Notes: generated from the letters alone by a model not told the origin. Counted from the stretch's first letter, positions 36,756 to 46,572 are shown. The stretch is DNA of 64,000 nt from Bermanella sp049115935 (GCA_049115935.1 JAGDZK010000004.1:1-64000), one strand, 5' to 3'. Numbers and translations: made by a program.

Positions 36756-38429
36756 CTAGGCTGCCTGATGAGACTCTGGCTGCGCTTCTTCAGGCCCCCA
36801 AATAACCCCTTTATGACCCTCTTCTACCAATTGCAGGTAACGTTCTTCTACGGTATCACGTCTTACCTTAAGTGTTGGTGTAATCAGTCCAGACTCTACC
36901 GTCCAAGCTAACTGGGTTAGCACCACACAATCTAAACGCTCATGATGCTCAAGCTGCCCATTCATCTTTTCTAGGTGCTCTAGTACTTGGCTGGTTACTT
37001 CTTCTTTATCCATGGCACGTGCGGTTTCAGATAGCTCAATCACTGCCAACGGTTGGTTTCGCCCCGAACCCATAACACAAGCTTGCTCAATGGCCACGTG
37101 TGAAACCAACAAACCCTCAATAGGCGCTGGCGCAATATATTTACCTTTGGTGGTTTTAAAGAGTTCCTTTACTCGCCCTGTTATACGTAAAAAACCTTGT
37201 GAATCTATTTCGCCCTTATCGCCAGTGCGATAAAAACCATCAAGAAAGGCTTCTTGGGTTTTTTGTGCATCTTTATAATAACCTTGCATTAACGCAGGGC
37301 TTTTAAACAGAATCTCCCCTTCTTTACTAATCTTTAATTGATTTTGATAAAACGCTTTACCAACAGCGCCAATACTTCTTTGCCCAGGTAAACTTAATGT
37401 GCCATAACATAGGTTTTCCGTCATGCCATAACCTTCCATTACCGGTAGATTAATTCGGTCAAACCATTCAAGTAATGCTTGTGGCATGGGAGATGCCCCA
37501 CAACCGCACAACCTTGCTTTATCTAAACCTAGGCCTTTTTTTATTTTATTTTTTATTAAAGTTGAAACAACAGGAATCTTTAATAACAAATCTAATTTTT
37601 TCTGCCCACCTACCTTACCAAGAATACCTTCTTGGAATTTTGACCAAAGCCTTGGTACCGCAAAAAATAACGTGGGTTTAACACTGGCAATGTTATCGGC
37701 AAAACTATCTAGTGACTCAACAAACGATATGCTGAACCAACCATAATAACTTTGACCTTCGACAATCATGCGCTCAGCAACATGGGCTAACGGCAAGAAA
37801 GAAATAGCACGATCGGTACTTTTAATTCCTACATGTTCAACAAAGTTATTCGCTGCAAATGCAAATGCTTTATGGGTATGCACGGCGCCTTTTGGTTGGC
37901 CCGTGGTGCCTGACGTGTAAACAAGTGTCATGACCTCATCAAGGTCAGCCATATGAGCGTTAAAGCTTTGAGGCGCAGGCTTACTCACTAAGTCGTCCCA
38001 TTTATGGGTCACAGGACCACTATAATATGGAAAACCAATCGTAGTGAATCCTTGCGGAATACTATCAATTACCTCTTGGTCGCTATCGTGCTTACCAACA
38101 AACAGTAATTTTGATTCACTGTGTTCAAGTACATATTGCACATTGGCTTTTGATTGGCCCGGATACAATGGAACAGACACGCCACCGACCATCATAATAG
38201 CCAAGTCGGCCATAATCCATTGCGCGCAATTCTTTGACCACAAGGCAACCTTATCGCCTTTCTCAATACCAAGCTGGGTTAATTGATATGCCATTTTTCG
38301 GGCAATGATTTCAACTTCAGACCAGCTTAATTCTTGGTATTTGCCATTAATTGGCTGGCGCAAATAAACTCGATTAGGTTGTTCTTCAACAGCTTTATAA
38401 AACGCGGCTAGTGGGCTTAGCATAGGCAC
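36756..38429 (-). CDS. Long-chain acyl-CoA synthetase (AMP-forming)
   Basis: This 557-residue ANL-superfamily ligase activates a carboxylic acid to acyl-AMP and then acyl-CoA. Motifs: TLVYTSGTTGQPKGAVHTHK (P-loop, near residue 180), GYGMTENLCYG (A5), YRTGDKGEIDSQGFLRITGR (A7/A8) and the catalytic Lys region KTTKGKYIAPAPIE. The EGYGMTE arrangement and length suit long-chain or very-long-chain (LACS-type) ligases. The gene is divergent from the AraC regulator at 38585, which is likely to control it. It could activate the substrate brought in by the FadL-like protein, but that is inference. Confidence 0.9.
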   Translation of the reverse strand: MPMLSPLAAFYKAVEEQPNRVYLRQPINGKYQELSWSEVEIIARKMAYQLTQLGIEKGDKVALWSKNCAQWIMADLAIMMVGGVSVPLYPGQSKANVQYVLEHSESKLLFVGKHDSDQEVIDSIPQGFTTIGFPYYSGPVTHKWDDLVSKPAPQSFNAHMADLDEVMTLVYTSGTTGQPKGAVHTHKAFAFAANNFVEHVGIKSTDRAISFLPLAHVAERMIVEGQSYYGWFSISFVESLDSFADNIASVKPTLFFAVPRLWSKFQEGILGKVGGQKKLDLLLKIPVVSTLIKNKIKKGLGLDKARLCGCGASPMPQALLEWFDRINLPVMEGYGMTENLCYGTLSLPGQRSIGAVGKAFYQNQLKISKEGEILFKSPALMQGYYKDAQKTQEAFLDGFYRTGDKGEIDSQGFLRITGRVKELFKTTKGKYIAPAPIEGLLVSHVAIEQACVMGSGRNQPLAVIELSETARAMDKEEVTSQVLEHLEKMNGQLEHHERLDCVVLTQLAWTVESGLITPTLKVRRDTVEERYLQLVEEGHKGVIWGPEEAQPESHQAA

Positions 38430-38546
38430 CTCGGCGATTGATGATTTACTTGTTATTATTATTTTTATTCTCTAGCAATAGACCATATCGTCACTGCCAT
38501 GTCTAGGTTATCTGCTGCAACTATAAGACGCTTTGTGTATGCTTGA

Positions 38547-38561
38547 CGCATTCGGTCAATC
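38547..38561. promoter_or_regulatory. Shared CGGTCAAT motif in the ligase/AraC spacer
   Basis: GCATTCGGTCAATCG lies between the divergent acyl-CoA ligase and AraC genes, 24 bases before the regulator ATG. It matches a motif 16 bases long upstream of the FadL-like operon (32454-32469). A common regulator is possible; the evidence is one 8-bp exact core. Confidence 0.3.
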
Positions 38562-38584
38562 GTTTCTGTTATTTAGTGGGTGTA

Positions 38585-39607
38585 ATGAGCATATTAGAAT
38601 TTTCAATACCCTATCATTATGTAAAAGCCGCCCTACGTGGCCCTATTTCACATGATGTGGATATAAAATCACTATTACAGCGCTCTGGGATCCTAGAAGA
38701 TGTTCTGCATGAGCCTAAAGCCCGCGTAACAGCCAAACAGTATGCAACCTTAATTCAAAATATTTGGCTGGAAATGCAAGACGAGTATATGGGGCTTGGA
38801 AAAGAAGTAAGCCCACTTGGTTCGTTTGCCATGATGTGCCATGCCGTTATTCACTGCCCCACCTTAGAAAAAGCCTTTCGCCGTGCTTACCGTTTTTACG
38901 GTTTATTTTTACACTTACCCGAAATCACATTAGAAGTGGATGATGAATACGCCACAATCAAAGTAGACGAAAGTAAATTAAACGATCCCGATCATTTTTT
39001 AATAGAATCCATTTTAGTGATTTGGCATCGCTTTGGTAGCTGGCTCATTGGGCGGCGCATACGTTTGATGGATGCGCACTTTAAATTTTCCGCCCCTGTC
39101 AATCACCATGAATATCAGAGTATTTTTTATTGCGACATTCATTTTGATAGCCACTTTACTGGTATTCGTTTTCCAATTAAATTTCTGCAGGCAAAACTTA
39201 CACAAAACGAAACCACACTCAAACAGTTTTTAAAACAAAGCCCAGCGGACTTACTAGCAAGACCCGACGAAGGCAATAGTTTAGTCGCACAAATTCGCGC
39301 CATTATTGGGTCAGACCTATCAACTGAACTGCCAAATTTTGAGTACGTTGCACAAGAACTTCATACCAGTGCACAAACATTAAGAAGACGTTTAAAAGAA
39401 GAAGGTTTAACCTATCAAGAACTCAAAGACCAGCTACGCAGAGATAGTGCGCTGTATTATTTAGAGCGTGGTGACTTAAGCATTCAAGAAGTAGCCGAAA
39501 AACTTGGATTTTCTGAGCCAAGCACATTTCACCGTGCATTTAAAAAATGGACAAACATGACGCCAGGCGCTTATCGCCAAGGTGAAGAATACTCACATAA
39601 CGATTAG
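38585..39607 (+). CDS. AraC-family transcriptional regulator, OruR-type
   Basis: The 340-residue regulator starts at ATG 38585 (MSILEFSIPYHYV) with GTGGGTGT before it; an upstream TTG at 38543 would add 14 residues. An N-terminal OruR-like domain (PLGSFAMMCHAVIHCPTL) precedes the HTH pair FEYVAQELHTSAQTLRRRL and VAEKLGFSEPSTFHRAFKK with NMTPGAYR. It is divergent from the acyl-CoA ligase, so it is the natural candidate to control that gene. A small SET-domain gene follows four bases after its stop. Confidence 0.9.
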   Translation: MSILEFSIPYHYVKAALRGPISHDVDIKSLLQRSGILEDVLHEPKARVTAKQYATLIQNIWLEMQDEYMGLGKEVSPLGSFAMMCHAVIHCPTLEKAFRRAYRFYGLFLHLPEITLEVDDEYATIKVDESKLNDPDHFLIESILVIWHRFGSWLIGRRIRLMDAHFKFSAPVNHHEYQSIFYCDIHFDSHFTGIRFPIKFLQAKLTQNETTLKQFLKQSPADLLARPDEGNSLVAQIRAIIGSDLSTELPNFEYVAQELHTSAQTLRRRLKEEGLTYQELKDQLRRDSALYYLERGDLSIQEVAEKLGFSEPSTFHRAFKKWTNMTPGAYRQGEEYSHND

Positions 39608-39611
39608 AAAC

Positions 39612-39926
39612 ATGAACAAGCAATTACCTGAATTAGTTGAAGTAAAAGACAGTGCGGTACACGGAAAAGGTTTATTCGCAAAATGTCCAATCAAAAAAAA
39701 TACTTTGATTGGCACACTTGAAGGTAAGCCCTGCACAAAAGACGGCCCCCATGTACTGTGGATGAACGATGGCCAAGACAAATTTAAAGTCAGCAACGAC
39801 CTCAAGTACATTAATCACCACAAAAAAGCCAATGTTGCTTATTATGATGATTTCACCGTTATGGCCATTAAAAACATTAAAGCAGGAGAGGAGCTACTGC
39901 ACGACTACGGTGACGGCTGGGATTAA
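39612..39926 (+). CDS. Small SET-domain protein
   Basis: A 104-residue protein is a bare SET core: VKDSAVHGKGLFAK at the start (SET-I-like GxG), YINHHKKANVAYYDD in the middle and AIKNIKAGEELLHDYG at the end, the last matching the GEEL-x-x-D-Y-G end motif of SET lysine methyltransferases. Usual NHS reads NHH. It has no pre- or post-SET zinc clusters. Start at ATG 39612, four bases after the AraC stop, so co-translation is likely. Its target is unknown. Confidence 0.85.
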   Translation: MNKQLPELVEVKDSAVHGKGLFAKCPIKKNTLIGTLEGKPCTKDGPHVLWMNDGQDKFKVSNDLKYINHHKKANVAYYDDFTVMAIKNIKAGEELLHDYGDGWD

Positions 39927-40101
39927 TATTCACCTGTTCGCTCAAAGCAAGACCCCCATCACAGCTTGGATGTTTAGCTTTGTTATTAACCCCCACTAAA
40001 GCTATGGTAGAAAATGTAGACTTAGATTTCATTGAAACGGATTTCATGGGATAATTGAACATTTTTTAAACACCACCGTCATATCCGACGACATCTGGAT
40101 T

Positions 40102-41493
40102 ATGCAAGTCATTTACTTTCTTCGACATCTTCGATTTCCGCTATTTTGGCAAATTCTGCTAGCAATGACGGTTACCTTGAGCCTGACCATTGGGGTTATC
40201 TGGGCGTACCTTGGTTATAATTTAAACCACCTATTACAACAACAAACAGATACCTTCGCCAATACCATTACCCAGCAAGCCGCCGACAGTGCCGCAGAAA
40301 TGGTGATGGCCAGTGATAAATTAGCGCTGGCGTCTATGCTTGATAATTTAGTCAGTAAAAATACAAGCATCCACGAAATGCGAGTGTTTGATGATAAGGA
40401 TCAACTACTGGCACAAAGTCCACAAAATGTGCCTGCAATACAGCGCGTCAAACGCAATCATTACCAAACCCCCATCCTTTTTCATGATGTGCAAGCGGGC
40501 AGTATTTCACTTGTATTGGACAACAGCCCCATTAGAAACTCGCTGATTCATACGCGCAAAGTACTTGGAATAATTGTTTTTAGTATTGGCATACTTGCCT
40601 TAATAATATCCGCTTGGCTTGCGACAAATTTAAGTGCACCACTTAAACGCCTACAAAAAGTGGCATCAGAAGTTGCCGATGGCAATTTAAAGCCTTCTCT
40701 ACCAAGCATTAAGAACGATGAAGTGGGCGACCTAGTTTTAAGTTTTAGTAACATGCTACAGGGTCTACGTGATAAAGAATCCATCGAACACAAATTCAGC
40801 AGTTATATTTCTAAAGATATTGCAAAGGGAATTTTAGAAAACTTACATACAAATAAAACGCCCTTGCGTAACGTACATGGCTCAGTGCTTTTTGTAGACA
40901 TAGTGGGCTTCACTCAATTAACGGAACGCTCAAAACCCAGTGAAATAACTGACATTCTTAACCATTATTATTTTCTATTACATCAAGCAGCCAAAATGTA
41001 CCGCGGCACGGTCGATAATTATATAGGTGATGGCGCCATGCTAACGTTTGGCGTACACAAAGAAGATCAAAAACATAGCATCAATGCAATTTGCTCAGCA
41101 CAAATTTTCATTCGTCTAACTGACTTAATGAATGCTCAGCGTAAAGAAAAAGGCTTACCGAGTTTAGATTTTAGGCTTGGATTACATTGCGGTGAAATGC
41201 TTGCAGGTACTATTGGCTCAAGTGAGCGAATGCAATTAACCATAACAGGTGACACAGTGAACCTAGCAGCACGCATGTGCGAACAAGCAGATTACAATAA
41301 ACTGATGATCAGCGATGCGGTTTTTAATCACCCATCAACCAATGAATTGGTTGTCACTGAACCCCCTGTTGCACTAACAATAAAAGGCAAAACGGACCTT
41401 GTTACTGGCCGCCATGTCTTGCACTTAGCACCAAAATTCAACCGCTTATTAATGCAACAAGAAGCAGAGATGGAAGCTATGCAGAATGTTTAA
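40102..41493 (+). CDS. Membrane-bound class III adenylate (nucleotidyl) cyclase with HAMP
   Basis: The 463-residue protein has TM1 (about 13-35), a periplasmic sensor region of about 120 residues, TM2 (about 156-178), a HAMP domain and a class III cyclase domain from about 248. Metal motif FVDIVGFTQL and second Asp in GDGAMLTFG are present, as is the transition-state Asn-Arg segment GDTVNLAARM. Substrate-specifying positions suit ATP more than GTP but are not proof. The start is the ATG at 40102. The next lipoprotein gene overlaps its end by eight bases, so they form an operon. Confidence 0.88.
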   Translation: MQVIYFLRHLRFPLFWQILLAMTVTLSLTIGVIWAYLGYNLNHLLQQQTDTFANTITQQAADSAAEMVMASDKLALASMLDNLVSKNTSIHEMRVFDDKDQLLAQSPQNVPAIQRVKRNHYQTPILFHDVQAGSISLVLDNSPIRNSLIHTRKVLGIIVFSIGILALIISAWLATNLSAPLKRLQKVASEVADGNLKPSLPSIKNDEVGDLVLSFSNMLQGLRDKESIEHKFSSYISKDIAKGILENLHTNKTPLRNVHGSVLFVDIVGFTQLTERSKPSEITDILNHYYFLLHQAAKMYRGTVDNYIGDGAMLTFGVHKEDQKHSINAICSAQIFIRLTDLMNAQRKEKGLPSLDFRLGLHCGEMLAGTIGSSERMQLTITGDTVNLAARMCEQADYNKLMISDAVFNHPSTNELVVTEPPVALTIKGKTDLVTGRHVLHLAPKFNRLLMQQEAEMEAMQNV

Positions 41494-42493
41494 AATTGCT
41501 CTTTTACTCCTGCTTGTTACTTTATCTGGTTGCAGTACTCTTCAAAAAGGCGTGTGTTTCAAAAGCATTGATGAGCTCATAGAGAGCCATCAATACCAAC
41601 AAGCAATTGATCAAGCCAAGCAGCAAAACCCCGAAGATGCAGCGCTAATCAAAAACATTGAACGCCAAGCAAATATTTATCGTCGCCAACAATTAAGACA
41701 CGTCAACTTACTACTCGAACAGAAACAGTGGGCAAAAGCGAATGCGCATTTATTTGTACTAACATCCACGCTTCCTGATCATAGACAATTCCAACGCACC
41801 CAAAATAAATTAAACCAATTACGCAAACATGAGCGCTTAACATTAGCGTGCCAAGAAGCACTAGCAAAAGCTAACTATCTGCACAGCCAAACACAAAGTA
41901 GATTATTTGAATATCGTGATAAACAAACGGATTTATTTTGGTGGCAATCCAGCTCGCCCCTTAAATACAAAAAACATTTACTAGCTGAAAAACTTATCAC
42001 ATATGCGCAGCAAGCTATTTTACAAAATGACCTTTTATTAGCCAAAAAAGCATATAAAGAAGCCATCAACCTAAATGAAATGGCAAAAAGCGAGACCATT
42101 AACCGTTCCATTAAACAAGGTTTGGCTAAAAAGAATGCAGCTAACATTCAACAGCAGCAAGCCAAGTTAGTTCGTCAATTAAACGAAGCTATGATTGAAG
42201 AAAATTTTGATCAAATCATCTCTCTTGTAAATAGACTTTCTAAACCTTCTTTTAAAGGAAATGATGTTAAAGAAGCCATTGAGAGTGCACAGTCCCTACT
42301 TGTCTTTAATGCTAAAGAGCTTGACCTACTAGGTGACAGCGTTTATCGCCAAGGGGATATTGAGCGTGCCATGGCGTTATGGCAACAAGCACAAACATTG
42401 AATGCATCGATGACAGAGTTAAAAGATAAGATAAATCGAGCCAAAAAAATTCAAAACAAACTCAATTCGCTGCGGGAGTCACAAAACCAATAA
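41486..42493 (+). CDS. TPR-like lipoprotein coupled to the adenylate cyclase
   Basis: A 335-residue protein has a lipobox LSGCST (cysteine at about residue 16) and then helix-rich, Gln/Lys/Ala-rich repeats resembling tetratricopeptide hairpins (ANAHLFVLTSTLPDHRQF; GDSVYRQGDIERAMALWQQA is the clearest TPR). It overlaps the cyclase stop, indicating translational coupling. It may sense or scaffold something in the periplasm for the cyclase sensor region; that is inference. No catalytic motif. Confidence 0.75.
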   Translation: MFKIALLLLLVTLSGCSTLQKGVCFKSIDELIESHQYQQAIDQAKQQNPEDAALIKNIERQANIYRRQQLRHVNLLLEQKQWAKANAHLFVLTSTLPDHRQFQRTQNKLNQLRKHERLTLACQEALAKANYLHSQTQSRLFEYRDKQTDLFWWQSSSPLKYKKHLLAEKLITYAQQAILQNDLLLAKKAYKEAINLNEMAKSETINRSIKQGLAKKNAANIQQQQAKLVRQLNEAMIEENFDQIISLVNRLSKPSFKGNDVKEAIESAQSLLVFNAKELDLLGDSVYRQGDIERAMALWQQAQTLNASMTELKDKINRAKKIQNKLNSLRESQNQ

Positions 42494-42596
42494 TCCATCA
42501 AAACTGGCGCTTTTCAACTAGCCATCTAAGCTGAAATGGGCAATAGACTCACCAAAATCAGCTATATTAAGGTATGGGCAATTTAAGGAAAACGCC

Positions 42597-45500
42597 ATGA
42601 TGGACTTTACGCTCGACCCAGCCAACATACATGCAGAAAAAGCACCGAGCTTAAGGGCCCTGATTCAAAAACATTACCTATGCGATGAGCAAGATTACGT
42701 CCAAGAATTATTAGACACCTTCCCTGAAACACAAGATGAAGTTTTCACTCAATCTGTAACCGATTTAGTTGAAGTGATTCGTCAACATAATAGCCAGTCT
42801 ATCCTTCACCAATTACTGCAAGAATACGACCTAAGTACTGATGAGGGGATTACCTTAATGTGCTTGGCAGAAGCCCTAATACGTGTGCCAGACAGAGCAA
42901 CTGCCAACGATTTACTCATAGATAAACTTTCAGAGCGAGGCTGGCAACATCACCTCAATAAAAGCGATTCATTCTGGGTCAATGCGGCCAGTTGGGGGCT
43001 TGCAATCAGTGGTAAAGTGCTTAAATCGAATAAAGCACAACCCAACGAAGCCATAACCGGTTTGGTCAATAAGCTTACCATCAACATCACACGTGAAGCC
43101 GTCGGCCGCGCGATACGAATAATGGGTGAGCAATTCATTTTTGCCCAGAGTATCGAAGAAGCCATCGATAACGGCAAGCATCTAGAAGCCAAAAAACAGT
43201 GTTGCTCATTCGATATGCTGGGGGAGCAAGCACTAAGCGAAGAAGACGCCAAACGTTATTTTAATGCCTACAGCCATGCCATTGATGTGGTCGCCGAGGG
43301 GAATAACCGTAAAGAAAAACTCACTGACAATATTTCCATTAAGCTTTCTGCCCTCCACCCACGATATGAGCCCAGCCAACAACATAAAGCCATGCCAGTT
43401 ATCATCGAGCGATTACTGAGCCTTGCTTGTAGGGCCCGAGATAAAAATGTACCGATTACGGTTGATGCCGAAGAGCAATATCGCCTAGATATTTCATTAC
43501 AAATATTTGAAACAGTCCTTAGCCACCAAGATTTATCTAATTGGGGGCACTTTGGCATAGTGGTACAAGCCTACGGTAAACGCGCACTGAGCGTTTTACA
43601 TTGGTTATATGCACTAGGTAGCAAACTGCAAACTACGATTCCCGTAAGGCTGGTAAAAGGCGCCTATTGGGATACCGAAATAAAATGGGCACAGCAGCTT
43701 GGCTTAACCGAATATCCGGTATTTACACAAAAAGCCAGCACCGATCTCAACTACCTAGCCTGCACTCGCTTTTTGTTAAGTGACCGTCAAAAATGGATCA
43801 AGCCTAAGTTTGCGACTCACAACGCTTGGACGGTGCAATATATTTTAAGTTTACAGTCCAGTGTGAAATTCGAATTTCAACGCTTACAAGGTATGGGAGA
43901 GGCGTTATACGATTTGGTTAATGAGCGTCATTCAATCCCCTGTCGAATATATTCACCCATTGGCTTACACCAAGAGTTATTACCTTATTTAGTTCGCCGC
44001 TTAATTGAAAACGGGGCCAATAGCTCTTTCGTATTTAAAGTACATGATCCGCAGGTTCCTATTCACACCCTAACGGAACACCCGGCAGATAATTTAATTC
44101 AATCTTCAATCATGAACCCAAATGTACCATTACCTGGGGAGATTTTTGTAGATTATCGCAATAGCCACGGTGTTGAACTGGAACACGATAAATTTTACTA
44201 CCGCACAATGGATGCGGTACTGCCTTTTTTTGAAGAGCACTACGAAGCCAGCCCCATTATCAACGGGCAAGAGCTTAAGCAAGTTCAACCCGTTGATTTA
44301 TTTAGCCCAGTGGACAAAAAACGGATAGGTATTTTATACCCTAGTGACGAAGCCGCTATTCAAAACTGCATCAACCAACTTAAGAATTCCAAATTTAAAT
44401 TTGATGACTTAGAAAACTTAACAACATCCGTAGAAAGAGTTGCTGATGAACTGCACAGGCATCGCTTTGAACTCATATTTTTATGTATGCAAGAAGCCGG
44501 TAAAACCCTGCAAAATGCTTTAGATGAAGTGCGTGAGGCCATCGACTTTTGCCGATATTATGCTCGCCAAGCTCAAAAGAACTTTGTAGACCCTGCTATT
44601 TTAGATTCTGTAACAGGTGAAGAAAATCTACTAAGGTATCGTCCTCGTGGCACCGTGCTTTGCATTAGCCCTTGGAACTTCCCACTTGCAATTTTTGTAG
44701 GCCAAGTATGTGCAGCACTGGCCTGTGGTAACCGAGTGATTGCCAAACCGGCTCAACAAACCAGTTTAGTTGCTCATCGTGCAATTGAAATCATGTTTCA
44801 AGCAGGCATAAGCCAAGAGCAACTTATCTTTCTACCTGGTAGTGGTCAGTTGATTGCTAAAACACTGATCGAGCAGCAACTGATTGATATGGTTTGCTTC
44901 ACAGGGTCCACTGCAGCGGCTAAAAAAATTCAGCAATGGATACTCACTTATTGCGAAAAATTTGTACCCTTACTAGCTGAAACTGGAGGGCAAAACGTCA
45001 TGTTTGCCGATAGTACTGCACTCATTGACCAACTCATTCCAGACGTCATTGAATCTGCTTTTGATAGTGCCGGCCAGCGCTGTTCAGCTTTGCGCGTTTT
45101 GTTTATTCAAGAAGATATTAAAGATGCTTTTTACCATGCACTGCGTGGGCGCTTGGCGGTTTTAAATATTGAATCCCCTTTTTTACGTGATACCGATTTC
45201 GGGCCCATTATTGATAACGATGCCAAACAGCGATTAAATGAACACATAAACTGGCTAAATGAGCACGCCAAGCTCATTGCTCAGGTACCTATGCCAGACA
45301 GCCTACCTAGTGATTTATACTTAGCGCCTTGTGCGTATGAACTATCGGATTTTAAAGAACTGACTGAAGAGTTTTTTGGCCCTATTCTTCACATTATTCC
45401 GTTTAATCACGACGACCTAGACAGCAAACTGCAACAAATGAATGACAGTGGTTATGGTTTAACCCTTGGCGTTCACAGCCGAAACCAGCGTTGGATTGAT

Positions 45501-45710
45501 TACATCACTCACAATGCCATTGTCGGTAATATTTACATTAATCGTAATATGATTGGTGCAAAAGTTGGATCACAACCGTTTGGCGGTCATGGCTTATCAG
45601 GGACAGGACCCAAAGCAGGCGGACCAAACTACGTACATGCTTTTGTGAAGGAATACACCATTACAACAAACACGTCTGCATTTGGTGGTAACCAAGAACT
45701 GCTGGGCTAA
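42597..45710 (+). CDS. putA: Bifunctional proline dehydrogenase / L-glutamate gamma-semialdehyde dehydrogenase
   Basis: PutA oxidises proline to glutamate in two steps: FAD-dependent proline dehydrogenase (about 190-480; VDAEEQYRLDIS, PVRLVKGAYWDTE) and NAD-dependent P5C dehydrogenase (about 560-1030). The catalytic Cys is C829 in SAGQRCSALR and the Glu is E795 in LAETGGQN; the spacing of 34 equals E. coli E883/C917. NAD binding is near CFTGSTAAA. At 1,037 residues it lacks the N-terminal ribbon-helix-helix repressor domain and the long C-terminal extension of trifunctional PutA. A terminator follows. Confidence 0.97.
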   Translation: MMDFTLDPANIHAEKAPSLRALIQKHYLCDEQDYVQELLDTFPETQDEVFTQSVTDLVEVIRQHNSQSILHQLLQEYDLSTDEGITLMCLAEALIRVPDRATANDLLIDKLSERGWQHHLNKSDSFWVNAASWGLAISGKVLKSNKAQPNEAITGLVNKLTINITREAVGRAIRIMGEQFIFAQSIEEAIDNGKHLEAKKQCCSFDMLGEQALSEEDAKRYFNAYSHAIDVVAEGNNRKEKLTDNISIKLSALHPRYEPSQQHKAMPVIIERLLSLACRARDKNVPITVDAEEQYRLDISLQIFETVLSHQDLSNWGHFGIVVQAYGKRALSVLHWLYALGSKLQTTIPVRLVKGAYWDTEIKWAQQLGLTEYPVFTQKASTDLNYLACTRFLLSDRQKWIKPKFATHNAWTVQYILSLQSSVKFEFQRLQGMGEALYDLVNERHSIPCRIYSPIGLHQELLPYLVRRLIENGANSSFVFKVHDPQVPIHTLTEHPADNLIQSSIMNPNVPLPGEIFVDYRNSHGVELEHDKFYYRTMDAVLPFFEEHYEASPIINGQELKQVQPVDLFSPVDKKRIGILYPSDEAAIQNCINQLKNSKFKFDDLENLTTSVERVADELHRHRFELIFLCMQEAGKTLQNALDEVREAIDFCRYYARQAQKNFVDPAILDSVTGEENLLRYRPRGTVLCISPWNFPLAIFVGQVCAALACGNRVIAKPAQQTSLVAHRAIEIMFQAGISQEQLIFLPGSGQLIAKTLIEQQLIDMVCFTGSTAAAKKIQQWILTYCEKFVPLLAETGGQNVMFADSTALIDQLIPDVIESAFDSAGQRCSALRVLFIQEDIKDAFYHALRGRLAVLNIESPFLRDTDFGPIIDNDAKQRLNEHINWLNEHAKLIAQVPMPDSLPSDLYLAPCAYELSDFKELTEEFFGPILHIIPFNHDDLDSKLQQMNDSGYGLTLGVHSRNQRWIDYITHNAIVGNIYINRNMIGAKVGSQPFGGHGLSGTGPKAGGPNYVHAFVKEYTITTNTSAFGGNQELLG

Positions 45711-45730
45711 CACTACTCTTATTTAAAAAT

Positions 45731-45762
45731 AAAAACGCCAAGTTATTGCTTGGCATTTTTTT
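45731..45762. terminator. Bidirectional terminator after putA
   Basis: AAAAACGCCAAG, loop, CTTGGCATTTTTTT: a GCCAAG/CTTGGC stem (45737-45742 and 45749-45754) with an A-run before and T-run after. It lies between convergent putA and the START-domain gene. Confidence 0.78.
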
Positions 45763-45778
45763 ACATTTACAACAAAAA

Positions 45779-46462
45779 TTATTCAGCAACTAACTCTGTA
45801 GCTTGCTTAGCATTTTCAATAAACGCATAGGTTTTGTTTTGGTACTGCTCTTCCTGCACTTTTTCATGCAGATTAGTTAGGGTCTCCATTGGGGTTTCAA
45901 CCACAATAGAATTGACTAACCAATTAGGTAATGAGCCACCAGGATTCGCATGTACCTGATACACCACTTCAACCATACCTTCAGCTTGTGGCGTAAACGT
46001 CCATGCACCATTCACACTTGGCATACGCACATAGTCGTCATTTTTTTCAGCGTAATCTGGCTCCGCTTTAATAGAAGACGTCACCACACCATTCGCATCG
46101 GCGGTCATAATGGAGCGAATATAGGTATCGCGATTGGTAACCGGCCAAGGGGCTTCGTTTACGGTATAAATTAATGTCTCTTCATCGCTTACACGTTCTT
46201 TGACGTCAAATACGATAACATTATGCATCCAGCTAGTGGCTTGAGGGTCATCTTTTAACAGCGCAACAAATGCATTTACGTCTGCCTTTATGTGAGTAAC
46301 ACCTTTAAATTCTTTTAATTCTGAGCCCGCTACTTCTCGGGTGAAAACCTTAATATCTGTATCTTCATCATGAGCTTCTAGTTGCCAAGGGCTCACATCT
46401 GCAAGACTAAATTGACTTAACGACAGCAGCGCTGCACTGGCTAGGATGGTTAACCGTTTCAT
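45779..46462 (-). CDS. Exported START-domain lipid-binding protein
   Basis: This 227-residue protein has a signal peptide (MKRLTILASAALLSLSQFSLA) and a START/SRPBCC fold: DTDIKVFTREVAGSELKEF, a central VSDEETLIYTVNEAPWPVTN (typical APWP motif) and a C-terminal amphipathic helix (NLHEKVQEEQY). START domains bind a lipid or sterol-like ligand in a deep cavity. Since it is exported, it may shuttle a hydrophobic molecule in the periplasm. It stands alone; the ligand is unknown. Confidence 0.87.
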   Translation of the reverse strand: MKRLTILASAALLSLSQFSLADVSPWQLEAHDEDTDIKVFTREVAGSELKEFKGVTHIKADVNAFVALLKDDPQATSWMHNVIVFDVKERVSDEETLIYTVNEAPWPVTNRDTYIRSIMTADANGVVTSSIKAEPDYAEKNDDYVRMPSVNGAWTFTPQAEGMVEVVYQVHANPGGSLPNWLVNSIVVETPMETLTNLHEKVQEEQYQNKTYAFIENAKQATELVAE

Positions 46463-46572
46463 TTATTATCCTCATTATTAACGGTGAAAGGATCTTGAGT
46501 ATACCCATCAGCTGGCTCATCACAATGTCCAAAAATTCATAATGAGCCGTCAATTACGCCATTTATGAAACA

